A DNA stretch of 64,000 nucleotides from Ancylobacter oerskovii (GCF_018390555.1 NZ_JAHBGB010000041.1:310001-374000); one strand, 5' to 3'; positions 16,395 to 24,996 are shown, numbered from the stretch's first letter. Numbers and translations are program-made. Notes: generated by a model from the sequence alone, not told the origin.

Positions 16395-16925
16395 GGCAGT
16401 CCCTCTTCACGTCGTTGCTTCCCCATGCGGGGGAAGGGTGGGGCACGACGTGCTTCACCGGTCATATTGAATTGACGTTAGGTTATTTCAACCGCTTTCC
16501 GCCGGGTACTTGCTGTAATACTGTATACTACCAATATGACGGCTGACGGCGGCGTGATCGCAACCCTTTGCGGGTGCATTGTTCAGCCGGCGGAAAGTTG
16601 CTAGAACGGTTCCATGATGAAGTCGGGCACGAGCGGAATTGTCGCACGTCGGATGGCTGTGGCCGTCGCGGATGGTTGTGATGTCGCGCGCCCGGAAGCG
16701 CGTCGTCGCCTGCCCACCACTATCGGCTTCGCCGCGGTGCCGGATCATGTGCGGCTGCCGGCGCGGTTTTTCGGCCGTTTCACCGCCTGCGCGGTCGCGG
16801 GCCTTAGCTGAGCGCCGCCCGGAACCTCGCCACTCGGCGTCTCGCGTTCCCGGCCGTGCGCTGGCCTGCCTCAGGCCGATATCCGACCCTTCCATTACAA
16901 TTGCATCCAGCAGCCGAGGATGAGC
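16395..16925. other. Intergenic region upstream of leuC with a structured segment
   Basis: 531 bases without a convincing gene. A less GC-rich stretch at 16461-16600 carries several nested inverted repeats (see 16481-16597). The part from 16600 to 16920 is GC-rich, and no leader peptide with a run of leucine codons was found in it. The leuC ribosome-binding site (GAGGA) is at 16916-16920. Confidence 0.5.
16481..16597 (+). other. Candidate structured RNA or leader element upstream of leuC
   Basis: An 11-bp perfect inverted repeat, CTTTCCGCCGG (16495-16505) / CCGGCGGAAAG (16587-16597), encloses 81 bases. Inside or beside it are a small hairpin GGTT-ATTTC-AACC (16481-16493), a further hairpin GCAACCC..GGGTGC (about 16559-16577), and one half of a second 9-bp inverted repeat, GTCATATTG (16461-16469) / CAATATGAC (16532-16540). 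The strand is assumed from leuC. It could be a leader RNA, a small RNA, or DNA-level operator structure. Confidence 0.3.
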
Positions 16926-18341
16926 ATGTCCGCTCCCCGCACCCTGTACGACAAGATTTTCGACGACCACATCGTCGACCGCCAGGAGGACGGCACCTGC
17001 CTCCTCTATATCGACCGCCATCTCGTGCATGAGGTGACCTCGCCGCAGGCCTTCGAGGGGCTGCGCGTCGCCGGCCGCAAGGTACATGCGCCGGAAAAGA
17101 CCCTCGCCGTGGTCGATCACAACGTGCAGACCAGCGACCGGCGCTTCGGCATCGAGGATCCCGAGAGCCGCATGCAGGTCGAGACTCTGGCCGAGAACAC
17201 CCGCGACTTCGGCATCGAGTATTTCAACGAGCTCGACAAGCGCCAGGGCATCGTCCACGTGATCGGGCCGGAGCAGGGCTTCACCCTGCCGGGCACCACC
17301 ATCGTGTGCGGCGACAGCCACACCTCGACGCATGGCGCCTTCGGCGCGCTCGCCCATGGCATCGGCACCTCGGAGGTGGAGCATGTGCTCGCCACCCAGA
17401 CGCTGATCAGCAAGAAGAGCAAGAACATGCGCGTCACCGTCGACGGCAAGCTGCCCGACGGCGTGACGGCCAAGGACGTGACGCTCGCCATCATCGGCAC
17501 CACCGGCACCGCCGGCGGCACCGGCTACGTCATCGAATATGCCGGTGAGGTGTTCCGCAACCTCACCATGGAAGGCCGGATGACGGTCTGCAACATGTCG
17601 ATCGAGGGCGGTGCCCGCGCCGGCATGGTGGCGCCCGACGAGACCACCTATGCCTATGTGAACGGCCGTCCGCGCGCGCCCAAGGGCGCCGCCTGGGACG
17701 CCGCCCGCCGCTATTGGGACACGCTGCGTTCGGATGAGGGCGCCTTCTTCGACAAGGAGGTGCGCCTCGACGGCGCGGCGCTGCCGCCGATCGTCTCCTG
17801 GGGCACCAGCCCGGAGGACGTGATCTCGGTGGAAGGCCTGGTGCCGGATCCCGAGCTGATCGAGGACGAGGGCAAGCGCGAGGCGAAGAAGCGCGCGCTC
17901 CATTATATGGGGCTCACCGCCGGCACCAGGATCACCGACATCGCCATCGACAAGGTGTTCATCGGTTCCTGCACCAATGCCCGCATCGAGGATTTGCGCG
18001 CGGCGGCCAAGATCGTCGCCGGCCACACGGTGCGCGAGGGCGTGTCGGGCATGATCGTGCCGGGTTCTGGCCTCGTTAAGCTGCAGGCCGAGGCCGAAGG
18101 GCTCGACGCCATCTTCAAGGCGGCGGGCTTCGACTGGCGCGAGCCGGGCTGCTCCATGTGCCTCGCCATGAACGCCGACAAGCTCGGTCCGGAGGAGCGC
18201 TGCGCCTCCACCTCGAACCGCAATTTCGAGGGCCGGCAGGGCTTCAAGGGCCGCACCCACCTGGTTTCGCCGGCGATGGCGGCGGCGGCGGCGATCGCCG
18301 GCCGCTTCGTCGACGTGCGCAACTGGCGCGGCCCGGTCTGA
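16926..18341 (+). CDS. leuC: 3-isopropylmalate dehydratase large subunit
   Basis: A 471-residue aconitase-family enzyme that isomerises 2-isopropylmalate to 3-isopropylmalate together with LeuD in leucine biosynthesis. The three [4Fe-4S] ligands are Cys349 ([13 protein letters not shown]), Cys409 and Cys412 ([10 protein letters not shown]). [11 protein letters not shown] and [12 protein letters not shown] are also intact. The ATG at 16926 has GAGGA at a better distance than the ATG at 16920. It is followed by a small membrane protein, a metallopeptidase and leuD in one direction with short gaps. Confidence 0.97.
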   Translation: MSAPRTLYDKIFDDHIVDRQEDGTCLLYIDRHLVHEVTSPQAFEGLRVAGRKVHAPEKTLAVVDHNVQTSDRRFGIEDPESRMQVETLAENTRDFGIEYFNELDKRQGIVHVIGPEQGFTLPGTTIVCGDSHTSTHGAFGALAHGIGTSEVEHVLATQTLISKKSKNMRVTVDGKLPDGVTAKDVTLAIIGTTGTAGGTGYVIEYAGEVFRNLTMEGRMTVCNMSIEGGARAGMVAPDETTYAYVNGRPRAPKGAAWDAARRYWDTLRSDEGAFFDKEVRLDGAALPPIVSWGTSPEDVISVEGLVPDPELIEDEGKREAKKRALHYMGLTAGTRITDIAIDKVFIGSCTNARIEDLRAAAKIVAGHTVREGVSGMIVPGSGLVKLQAEAEGLDAIFKAAGFDWREPGCSMCLAMNADKLGPEERCASTSNRNFEGRQGFKGRTHLVSPAMAAAAAIAGRFVDVRNWRGPV

Positions 18342-18352
18342 GGACGGCGGCG

Positions 18353-18487
18353 ATGGCCCCGCACCCCTATGCCGATCCCCCGGAGGACGACGCCGTCGAA
18401 ATCTGGGGCCGGCGCATCGGGCGGGGCCTCGCCATCGCCTGCGGGCTCGGGCTCGGCGTGTATCTCATCGTGACCTATCTGCGCTGA
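18353..18487 (+). CDS. Small single-helix membrane protein between leuC and leuD
   Basis: A 44-residue protein: a soluble acidic N-terminus (ADPPEDDAVEIWGRR) followed by one transmembrane helix at about residues 26-42 (LAIACGLGLGVYLIVTYL). AGGA precedes the ATG by eight bases, and it starts 11 bases after leuC. I do not recognise a family. Its position in the leuC-leuD transcript and clean coding structure make it likely to be real. Confidence 0.6.
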   Translation: MAPHPYADPPEDDAVEIWGRRIGRGLAIACGLGLGVYLIVTYLR

Positions 18488-18497
18488 GGCTCCATCC

Positions 18498-18923
18498 GTG
18501 AACGCGCTCGCAGAAGACCCGATGGCCTGGCGGCCGGTGAAGGCGCCGACGCTGGCCATGCTGGAAGTGATGGCGGAGGCGGCCTATGCGCGGCTGCCGA
18601 AGCGCTTTCGCGACCTGTGCGGCAATCTCGTCATCCAGGTGACGGATTTCCCCACCGACGAGGTTCTCGAGGAGATGGAGGCGGAGACGCCGTTCGATCT
18701 CCTCGGCCTGTTCCAGGGCGTGGGGCTGGCGCAGCATTACGAGAGCGCGCCCTTCGCCATGCCCAACATGATCTGGCTCTACCGCCGGCCCATCCTCGAC
18801 TATTGGGCCGAGCACGAGGAGACGCTGGGCAAGATCGTGACCCATGTGCTGATCCACGAGATCGGCCACCATTTCGGCCTCTCCGACGACGACATGGAGC
18901 GGCTCGAGGACGAGGCTGGATGA
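18498..18923 (+). CDS. Zincin-like metallopeptidase family protein (PF06262 type)
   Basis: A 141-residue protein with a zinc-protease signature [11 protein letters not shown] at residues 120-130 (HExxH plus a third ligand Asp), which defines this short minimal metallopeptidase family. The N-terminal part ([23 protein letters not shown]) is also typical. Substrate unknown; cytoplasmic, as no signal is present. The start is a GTG at 18498; an ATG at 18522 is an alternative. It lies ten bases after the small membrane protein, and leuD follows after 59 bases. Confidence 0.85.
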   Translation: MNALAEDPMAWRPVKAPTLAMLEVMAEAAYARLPKRFRDLCGNLVIQVTDFPTDEVLEEMEAETPFDLLGLFQGVGLAQHYESAPFAMPNMIWLYRRPILDYWAEHEETLGKIVTHVLIHEIGHHFGLSDDDMERLEDEAG

Positions 18924-18982
18924 GGGCGGCCGCCCGCATCGACAATCACGGCGCCGCCGCAAGAGGCGCGCAGGAGACGAGG

Positions 18983-19588
18983 ATGGATAAGTTCACCACC
19001 CTGACCGGCGTCGCGGCGCCGCTGCCGCTGGTCAATGTCGACACCGACATGATCATCCCCAAGCAGTATCTGAAGACGATCAAGCGCACCGGCCTCGGCA
19101 AGGGCCTGTTCTCGGAGCTGCGCTATCTGGAGGACGGCTCGGACAATCCCGATTTCGTGCTCAACAAGCCGGCCTACCGAAACGCCTCGATCCTGGTCGC
19201 CGGCGACAATTTCGGCTGCGGTTCCTCGCGCGAGCACGCGCCCTGGGCGCTGCTCGATCGCGGCATTCGCTGCGTGATCTCCACCAGCTTCGCCGACATC
19301 TTCTACAATAACTGCTTCAAGAACGGCATCCTGCCGATCAAGGTGACGCCGGAGCAGCTGGAAGCCCTGTTCGACGACGCCTCGCGCGGCGCCAACGCCA
19401 TCGTCACGGTGGATCTGGAAAGCCAGACCATCAGCGGGCCGGATGGCGGCTCGATCACCTTCGAGATCGACCCGTTCCGCAAGCACTGCCTGCTGAACGG
19501 CCTCGACGACATCGGCCTCACCCAGGTGAAGGCGGACAAGATCCACGACTATGAGGCGAAGCTCGCCGCCGACCGCCCCTGGGCGTGA
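18983..19588 (+). CDS. leuD: 3-isopropylmalate dehydratase small subunit
   Basis: A 201-residue partner of LeuC that supplies the swivelling substrate-recognition domain. [41 protein letters not shown] and [17 protein letters not shown] are diagnostic. AGGAGACGAGG precedes the ATG. The stop codon lies inside a 14-bp tandem repeat (19581-19616). Confidence 0.97.
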   Translation: MDKFTTLTGVAAPLPLVNVDTDMIIPKQYLKTIKRTGLGKGLFSELRYLEDGSDNPDFVLNKPAYRNASILVAGDNFGCGSSREHAPWALLDRGIRCVISTSFADIFYNNCFKNGILPIKVTPEQLEALFDDASRGANAIVTVDLESQTISGPDGGSITFEIDPFRKHCLLNGLDDIGLTQVKADKIHDYEAKLAADRPWA

Positions 19589-19616
19589 ACCTTTGGGCGT
19601 GAACCTTTGGGCGTGA
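19581..19616 (+). repeat. 14-bp tandem repeat over the leuD stop codon
   Basis: GGGCGTGAACCTTT at 19581-19594 and again at 19595-19608, then GGGCGTGA (19609-19616). Each unit carries a TGA. The first is the leuD stop and the next copies lie in different frames. Consistent with a slippage or short duplication event. Confidence 0.9.
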
Positions 19617-19761
19617 GGCCGGCGGTGGCGGCCTGGCGGGATCGCCCGGTCTTCGCCGGGCATCCACGGCTTTTTGCCGCCCGGCCGGTTCAGCTGGCGC
19701 CGCGCGGGCGGTAAGAAGGAGGGCGCGGCCGGCCCGGTCGCGCGCGTCCCGGAGCTGCTTC

Positions 19762-20142
19762 ATGCGTCGTCTCATTTCCACCGGCTCGCCTTTCGAGGTC
19801 CAGGCCGGCTATTCGCGCGCGGTGGTCGACGGCGCCGACATCTTCGTCTCCGGCACCACCGGCTACGACTACGCCACCATGACGCTGCCGGAGAGCGTGG
19901 AGGAGCAGACGCATGGCTGCTTCCGCAACATCGCCGCGACGCTGAAGGAGGCCGATGCCGCGCTCGCCGACGTGGTGCGGGTGCGCTACATCATCACCCA
20001 GCCGGAATATGCCGATATCGTCTTCCCGATCTTCGGCCAGTATTTCGGCACCGTGCGGCCGGCGGCGACGCTGATCGTCGCCGGGCTACTGAGGCCGGAA
20101 ATGAAGATCGAGATCGAGGTCACGGCGCGCCGATCCGCCTGA
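19762..20142 (+). CDS. RidA family enamine/imine deaminase-like protein
   Basis: A 126-residue member of the YjgF/YER057c/UK114 family. RidA proteins hydrolyse reactive 2-aminoacrylate and related imines formed by PLP enzymes. Conserved features include VSGTTGYDY, the arginine in RVRYIIT and the C-terminal KIEIEVTA. The central GTTGYDYATM version differs from canonical RidA (GQ), so it belongs to an Rid subgroup of less certain specificity. The location next to branched-chain amino acid genes fits, since RidA activity affects isoleucine synthesis. Confidence 0.85.
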   Translation: MRRLISTGSPFEVQAGYSRAVVDGADIFVSGTTGYDYATMTLPESVEEQTHGCFRNIAATLKEADAALADVVRVRYIITQPEYADIVFPIFGQYFGTVRPAATLIVAGLLRPEMKIEIEVTARRSA

Positions 20143-20180
20143 CGCGTATTTTCGCCTTTACAGCCGGGCGTCGCCGGAGT

Positions 20181-20208
20181 GGAATCATTCAAAATCAGAA
20201 TGCGTTCC
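20181..20208. promoter_or_regulatory. Imperfect palindrome before the RHH regulator gene
   Basis: GGAATCATTC (20181-20190), spacer AAAATCA, GAATGCGTTCC (20198-20208). Arms ATTC/GAAT and GGAA/TTCC flank an A-rich centre, 13 bases before the RHH start codon. It is a candidate operator for that DNA-binding protein. Confidence 0.4.
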
Positions 20209-20221
20209 GGGAGACGCCCCC

Positions 20222-20554
20222 ATGTGCCAGATCTTCGCCGGCCAAGACCCCGAAACCTATGCGTTCCAGACCCGCTCGGTGCGGATCGGCGGCCATTCCA
20301 CCTCGATTCGGCTGGAAGCGGCGTTCTGGGCGATTCTCGACCAGGTGGCGGCGCATCAGGGCATGAGTCTGGGCAAGTTCATCACCAAGCTGCATGACGA
20401 GGTGCTGGAACTGCATGGCGAGGTGCGCAACTTCGCCTCGCTGCTGCGCTGCTCCTGCCTGATCCATCTCGACGAGGTGCGCGCCGCGCCGCGGCCCGCC
20501 CTCCCGCGCCAGCCCTGCGCCAGCCGGCTGCACCAGCTCGAAGCGGCGGAATAG
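20222..20554 (+). CDS. Ribbon-helix-helix domain protein (RHH_4 type)
   Basis: A 110-residue putative DNA-binding protein. The RHH region is at about residues 14-65: TRSVRIGGHSTSIRLEAAFW (strand and first helix), then LDQVAAHQGMSLGKFITKLH and the second helix. The C-terminus is Ala/Pro/Arg-rich. This small family is frequent in Rhizobiales and of unknown target. A palindrome at 20181-20208 just upstream suggests autoregulation. Confidence 0.8.
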   Translation: MCQIFAGQDPETYAFQTRSVRIGGHSTSIRLEAAFWAILDQVAAHQGMSLGKFITKLHDEVLELHGEVRNFASLLRCSCLIHLDEVRAAPRPALPRQPCASRLHQLEAAE

Positions 20555-20706
20555 CGCCGGCGTCCATGCGGAGCCTGGCGCCGCATGGACGATGCCATCG
20601 ACAAAACACGTCGCCGCGATGTGTTAGCGGTCTACCACCACCGGCTTCCGCCGAAGCCTAGCATCCTCCCGTCAGGCGATCATCGCCGTTTCGGAGGTGC
20701 CTTCAG

Positions 20707-21102
20707 GTGGCCAAGGCCATTCATTCCATGATCCGCGTGCTCGACGAGGCGCGTTCCGTCGATTTCTACGCCAAGGCCTTCGGGCTCGGCGTGGCCGACC
20801 GCTTCCGCTTCGACGGCTTCACCCTCGTCTATCTGCGCAATGCCGAGGCCGATTTCGAGGTCGAGCTCACCATCAATCACGGCCGCACCGAGCCCTATGC
20901 GCTGGGCGATGGCTACGGCCACATCGCCTTCGCGGTGGACGATCTCGCCGCCGAGCATGCGCGCTTCGAGAGCCTTGGGCTCAACCCCAATCCGGTGAAG
21001 GAATTTTTCCGCGACGGCGCGCTGCTGGCGACCTTCTTCTTCGTCACCGATCCCGACGGCTACAAGATCGAGGTTCTCCAGAAGCACGGCCGCTACCGCT
21101 GA
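20707..21102 (+). CDS. VOC superfamily protein, lactoylglutathione lyase-like
   Basis: A 131-residue protein of the glyoxalase I/VOC fold. There are two beta-alpha-beta-beta-beta units: HSMIRVLDEARSVDFYAKAFGLGV, and GHIAFAVDDLAAEHARFE through FVTDPDGYKIEVLQK. Metal ligands consistent with GloA are His6 and the later His/Glu pairs (GHIAF, KIEVL). The start is GTG at 20707, supported by GGAGG about nine bases before it. Compared with canonical GloA (about 135 to 145 residues) it is slightly short; other VOC activities are possible. Confidence 0.8.
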   Translation: MAKAIHSMIRVLDEARSVDFYAKAFGLGVADRFRFDGFTLVYLRNAEADFEVELTINHGRTEPYALGDGYGHIAFAVDDLAAEHARFESLGLNPNPVKEFFRDGALLATFFFVTDPDGYKIEVLQKHGRYR

Positions 21103-21218
21103 CGCCGTCGCCGGCCGGGCATGCACCTGGCCGGCGCCGCCGCTTTCCCTTCCGCAGACGAGACGCGCCAACGTCTTCGACCATCGAAAACAACAACAGC
21201 AACAACCAGGAGGAAGCC

Positions 21219-21767
21219 ATGACGACAGTGATCGACAGGGGAAGCCCTTCGCGCGGCCCCTCGCGCCGGACCCTTTTGGGCCTGATGGGCGCGACCGGCG
21301 CGCTCATGATCTCCGGCCTCGCGGTCATCAACCCGCGCGAGGCGTGGGGGCTGGAGGTGACCAATCTCAAGCCCGAGACCATGCGCACGCTGATCGTGAT
21401 GGCGCGCGACATCTATCCGCACGACAAGCTGGCCGACCGCTTCTACGCCATCGCGATGAAGCCCTACGAGACCGGCGCCGCCACCGATCCGGCGCTGAAG
21501 GCGCTCGTCGAGGAGGGGGTGATCACGCTCGATACGCTCGCCAGGGCAAAGCACGGCGTGCCCTATGCCGATGTCGGCTGGGAGGAGCAGCGCGTCGCCA
21601 TTCTGCGCGAGATCGAGGAGAGCGCCTTCTTCCAGAAGGTGCGCGGCGGCCTGGTGGTGAGCCTCTACAACCAGGAGGAGGTGTGGCCGGTGTTCGGCTA
21701 TGAGGGCGCCTCGGCCGAGAAGGGCGGTTACATCGACCGCGGCTTCAGCGACATCAGCTGGCTGTGA
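21219..21767 (+). CDS. Gluconate 2-dehydrogenase subunit 3 family protein with Tat signal
   Basis: A 182-residue small subunit of membrane-bound GMC sugar or alcohol dehydrogenases. A twin-arginine signal (SRRTLLGLMG, Arg16-Arg17) precedes a hydrophobic segment, so it is exported folded and may carry the catalytic subunit with it. The body contains MRTLIVMARDIYPHDKLAD and YNQEEVWPVFGYEG, typical of the family. AGGAGGA precedes the ATG. The GMC catalytic subunit starts 15 bases after its stop codon. Confidence 0.87.
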   Translation: MTTVIDRGSPSRGPSRRTLLGLMGATGALMISGLAVINPREAWGLEVTNLKPETMRTLIVMARDIYPHDKLADRFYAIAMKPYETGAATDPALKALVEEGVITLDTLARAKHGVPYADVGWEEQRVAILREIEESAFFQKVRGGLVVSLYNQEEVWPVFGYEGASAEKGGYIDRGFSDISWL

Positions 21768-21782
21768 GAGGAGCGCACCGAC

Positions 21783-23354
21783 ATGGCCGCACCCTTCGAT
21801 CTCAATGATGATTCCGTCGTCGTCATCGTCGGCTCGGGCGCCGGCGGCGGCACGCTCGGCACCGAGCTTGCCCTCAAGGGCGTCAAGGTCGTGATCCTCG
21901 AAGCCGGCAAGCGGCACAATATGGAGGATTTCGTCAACAACGAGTGGGAGAGCTTCGCGCAGCTCGCCTGGACCGACATGCGCACCACCTCCGGCTCGTG
22001 GCGCGTGCACAAGAACTTCCCCAATTTGCCGGCCTGGATCGTCAAGTCGGTCGGCGGTTCGACGGTGCACTGGGCCGGCGCCTCGCTGCGCTTCCAGGAG
22101 CACGAGTTCAAGACCCGCGCCACCTATGGCGATATCGACGGGGCCAACCTGCTCGACTGGCCGATCACGCTGGCCGAGCTCGAGCCCTATTACGCCAAGG
22201 CCGAGGACAGGATGGGGGTGACGCGCACCAACGGCATTCCCGGCCTGCCCGGCAACAACAACTTCAAGGTGTTCGAGGCCGGGGCCAAGAAGATCGGCTA
22301 TACCGAGGTCTCGACCGGGCGCATGGCGATCAACAGCCAGCCGCGCCATGATCGCGGCTCCTGCCAACAGATCGGCTTCTGCTTCCAGGGCTGCAAGTCG
22401 GGCGCCAAATGGTCGACGCTGATCGCCGAGATCCCGCGCGGCGAGGCGACCGGCAATCTGGAGGTGCGGCCGGAATCGATGGTGCTCAAGATCGAGCACG
22501 ACGCCTCCGGCAAGGCGACCGGCGTCGTCTATGTCGACAAGGACGGCAAGACCCAGCGCCAGAAGGCCCGCATCGTCGCGGTGGCCGGCAATTCCATCGA
22601 GAGCCCGCGCCTGCTGCTGAACTCCGCCAGCACCATGTTCCCGGACGGGCTCGCCAACTCCTCCGGCGAGGTGGGGCGCAACTATATGCGCCACATGACC
22701 GGGTCGGTGTACGGCATCTTCGAGAAGCCGGTGCACATGTATCGCGGCACCACCATGGCCGGCATCGTGCGCGACGAGGCGGGGCATGACGACAAGCGCG
22801 GCTTCGTCGGCGGCTACGAGATGGAGACGCTCTCCCTCGGCGTACCGTTCATGGCCGCCTTCCTCAATCCGGGCGGCTGGGGCCGCTCCTTCACCTCCGC
22901 CATGGACGGCTATGTGAACACGGCCGGACTGTGGATCGTCGGCGAGGACATGCCGCAGGAGACCAACCGCGTCACGCTGAACACCGAGGTGAAGGACAAG
23001 AACGGGCTGCCGGTGGCGAACGTGCATTTCGACGACCACCCCAACGACATCGCCATGCGCAACCATGCCTACAGGCAGGGCGCGGCGATGTACGAGGCGG
23101 TCGGCGCGGTGCGCACCCTGCCGACGCCGCCCTATCCCTCGACGCATAATCTCGGCACCAACCGGATGAGCGAGAAGCCGCGCGATGGCGTCGTCAACAA
23201 GCACGGCCAGACGCACGACATCCCGAACCTGTTCGTCTCCGACGGCAGCCAGTTCACCACCGGCGGCGCGGAGAACCCGACGCTGACCATCGTGGCGCTG
23301 GCGATAAGGCAGGCGGATTTCATTGCCGGCGAAATGTCGAGGAACACGATCTGA
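21783..23354 (+). CDS. GMC family FAD-dependent oxidoreductase (gluconate 2-dehydrogenase-like catalytic subunit)
   Basis: A 523-residue flavoprotein predicted to oxidise a sugar or alcohol in the periplasm. The N-terminal Rossmann motif is IVGSGAGGGTLGTELALKG with an acidic residue at its end (VILEAG). A GGSTVHWAGA flavin block, a cysteine-rich CQQIGFCFQGC segment, and the C-terminal FVSDGSQFTTGGAENPTLTI complete the family pattern. No signal peptide; export with the Tat-signal small subunit is likely. No cytochrome c subunit gene is adjacent, so the electron acceptor is unknown. Confidence 0.87.
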   Translation: MAAPFDLNDDSVVVIVGSGAGGGTLGTELALKGVKVVILEAGKRHNMEDFVNNEWESFAQLAWTDMRTTSGSWRVHKNFPNLPAWIVKSVGGSTVHWAGASLRFQEHEFKTRATYGDIDGANLLDWPITLAELEPYYAKAEDRMGVTRTNGIPGLPGNNNFKVFEAGAKKIGYTEVSTGRMAINSQPRHDRGSCQQIGFCFQGCKSGAKWSTLIAEIPRGEATGNLEVRPESMVLKIEHDASGKATGVVYVDKDGKTQRQKARIVAVAGNSIESPRLLLNSASTMFPDGLANSSGEVGRNYMRHMTGSVYGIFEKPVHMYRGTTMAGIVRDEAGHDDKRGFVGGYEMETLSLGVPFMAAFLNPGGWGRSFTSAMDGYVNTAGLWIVGEDMPQETNRVTLNTEVKDKNGLPVANVHFDDHPNDIAMRNHAYRQGAAMYEAVGAVRTLPTPPYPSTHNLGTNRMSEKPRDGVVNKHGQTHDIPNLFVSDGSQFTTGGAENPTLTIVALAIRQADFIAGEMSRNTI

Positions 23355-23380
23355 GGGGGCGCAAAAGCCGTCGCCTTACT

Positions 23381-23493
23381 TTCCCTCTCCCCCGCTGGGG
23401 AGAGGTGGCCCGCGAAGCGGGGCGATGAGGGGGGACGACATCGGGAATCGTTGCTACCCCCTCACCCCATCCCTCTCCCCGCCGGGGAGAGGG
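23381..23493. repeat. CCCTCTCCCC/GGGGAGAGG palindromic repeats
   Basis: CCCTCTCCCCCGCTGGGGAG-AGG at 23383-23405 and CCCTCTCCCCGCCGGGGAG-AGGG at about 23471-23493, each forming a hairpin of about 9 bp. A third copy is at 46513-46538. This type is common in rhizobial intergenic DNA. Confidence 0.8.
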
Positions 23494-23524
23494 AGCTGGC
23501 GCCTTTGGAGGCTTTGATCCCCTC

Positions 23525-23642
23525 GTACACCCTCAGCCTGAGGTGCCCGGCATGGCCGGACTTTGAGGCAGACCCATCCGGGCGCACCCGGCCCACCATC
23601 CTTCGAGGCTCGCTGGCGCTCGCACCTCAGGATGAGGGTGTA
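23525..23642. repeat. 22-bp inverted repeat bounding a 74-base segment
   Basis: GTACACCCTCAGCCTGAGGT-GC at 23525-23546 and the inverse GCACCTCAGGATGAGGGTGT-AC at 23621-23642 match at 21 of 22 positions. The left arm itself contains CCTCAGCCTGAGG, a small palindrome. The enclosed segment includes CCATCCTTCGAGGCTCGC. The structure resembles the dispersed cctcatcctgagg-type elements of alphaproteobacteria. Confidence 0.8.
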
Positions 23643-23781
23643 CTTTGCGAGATGGGGAGAGGGCGGCCGCTGGGGCCTGCCCGGCGGCCGCCGCCGGCCT
23701 CTCGCCGCTTGCCAGCGGCGGCGCCAGCCATTAGCACTCGCTCGCCCGATAATTCAGCCCTCACGACAGGCGAGAGACACC

Positions 23782-24888
23782 ATGGCCACCCACAAGCTCC
23801 TCCTCCTTCCCGGCGACGGCATCGGCACCGAAGTGATGGCGCAGGTGAAGCGGGTGCTGGCCTTCCTTGAGCAGCAGGGTCTCGCTTCCTTCGCCGTCGA
23901 GGAGGACCTCGTCGGCGGCGCCGCCTATGACCAGTGCGGCCTGCCGATCTCCGAGGAGGCGATGAAGCGCGCCTTCGCGGCCGACGCCATCCTGCTCGGC
24001 GCCGTCGGCGGTCCCAAATGGGCCAACGTGCCCTATGAGGCTCGCCCGGAAGCCGGCCTTCTGCGCCTGCGCAAGGACCTGCAGCTGTTCGCCAATCTGC
24101 GCCCGGCGCTGTGCTATCCCGCGCTCGCGGACGCCTCCAGCCTCAAGCGCGAACTGGTCGAGGGCCTCGACATCCTGATCGTGCGCGAGCTCACCGGCGG
24201 CGTGTATTTCGGCGAGCCCAAGACCATCACCGATCTCGCCGACGGCCAGAAGCGCGCCATCGATACCCAGGTCTACGAATCCTACGAGATCGAGCGCATC
24301 GCCCGCGTCGCCTTCGAGCTCGCCCGCACCCGCCGCAACAAGGTGGTGTCGGCCGAGAAGCACAATGTGATGAAGTCCGGCGTGCTGTGGAAGCAGGTGG
24401 TGAGCGAGGTTCACGGCGCCGACTATGCCGACGTGTCGCTGGAGCATCAACTCGCCGACAGCTGCGCCATGCAGCTGGTGCGCGCGCCCAAGCAGTTCGA
24501 CGTGCTGGTGACGGACAATCTGTTCGGCGACATCCTCTCCGACGTGGCGGCGATGCTGACCGGCTCGCTCGGCATGCTGCCCTCCGCCTCGCTGGGGGCG
24601 GTGGAGGAGCTCACCGGCAAGCGCCGCGCGCTCTACGAGCCGGTGCACGGCGCCGCGCCCGACATCGCCGGCAAGGGCCTGGCCAACCCGATCGCCATGA
24701 TCGGCTCGCTGGCGATGGCGCTGCGCTATTCCTTCGGCGAGGGCGCGCTGGCCGACCGGATCGAGAAGGCGATCGCCGGCGTGCTCGCCAAGGGCTTCCG
24801 CACCAACGACATCAAGTCGGAAGGCGCCACCGTGGTCGGCACCGGCGGCATGGGCGACGCCATCCTGGCCGAGCTGGCCGCCGGCTGA
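23782..24888 (+). CDS. leuB: 3-isopropylmalate dehydrogenase
   Basis: A 368-residue NAD-dependent enzyme that oxidises and decarboxylates 3-isopropylmalate in leucine biosynthesis. [13 protein letters not shown] at the start, [10 protein letters not shown], the substrate arginines in [28 protein letters not shown], the catalytic tyrosine/lysine region, and [20 protein letters not shown] are all present. The ATG at 23782 is the family start. Separated from leuD by about 4.2 kb, so probably on its own transcript. The terminator is at 24908-24945. Confidence 0.97.
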   Translation: MATHKLLLLPGDGIGTEVMAQVKRVLAFLEQQGLASFAVEEDLVGGAAYDQCGLPISEEAMKRAFAADAILLGAVGGPKWANVPYEARPEAGLLRLRKDLQLFANLRPALCYPALADASSLKRELVEGLDILIVRELTGGVYFGEPKTITDLADGQKRAIDTQVYESYEIERIARVAFELARTRRNKVVSAEKHNVMKSGVLWKQVVSEVHGADYADVSLEHQLADSCAMQLVRAPKQFDVLVTDNLFGDILSDVAAMLTGSLGMLPSASLGAVEELTGKRRALYEPVHGAAPDIAGKGLANPIAMIGSLAMALRYSFGEGALADRIEKAIAGVLAKGFRTNDIKSEGATVVGTGGMGDAILAELAAG

Positions 24889-24907
24889 ACGAATCGCCGC
24901 TCCAAAG

Positions 24908-24945
24908 ACGAAGCCCGGCCGTCAGCGATGACGGCCGGGCTTCGT
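24908..24945. terminator. Perfect 17-bp stem hairpin after leuB
   Basis: ACGAAGCCCGGCCGTCA / TGACGGCCGGGCTTCGT with a GCGA loop, 20 bases after the leuB stop. It lacks a long T-tract (GCGTTTCGG follows). It lies between convergent genes and can act on both strands. Confidence 0.65.
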
Positions 24946-24996
24946 GCGTTTCGGCCCGGAGTGACGCGGCTATGGGACGTCCCGCCAGACGGCGGC

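Larger units (their letters stand above)
23355..23781. other. Repeat-rich intergenic region between the GMC gene and leuB
   Basis: 427 bases without a supported gene, carrying two kinds of dispersed palindrome (23381-23493 and 23525-23642). The last 100 bases lead to leuB; the GCGAGAGACACC before its ATG gives a modest ribosome-binding site. Confidence 0.6.

Noticed and set aside
16614..16811. Small plus-strand open frame (65 codons) upstream of leuC, considered as a leader peptide
   Set aside because: No run of leucine codons, no ribosome-binding site, no adjacent terminator/antiterminator pair.
23381..23642. Possible insertion sequence remnant between the GMC gene and leuB
   Set aside because: No transposase fragment or target-site duplication was seen; the structure is better described as short dispersed palindromes.
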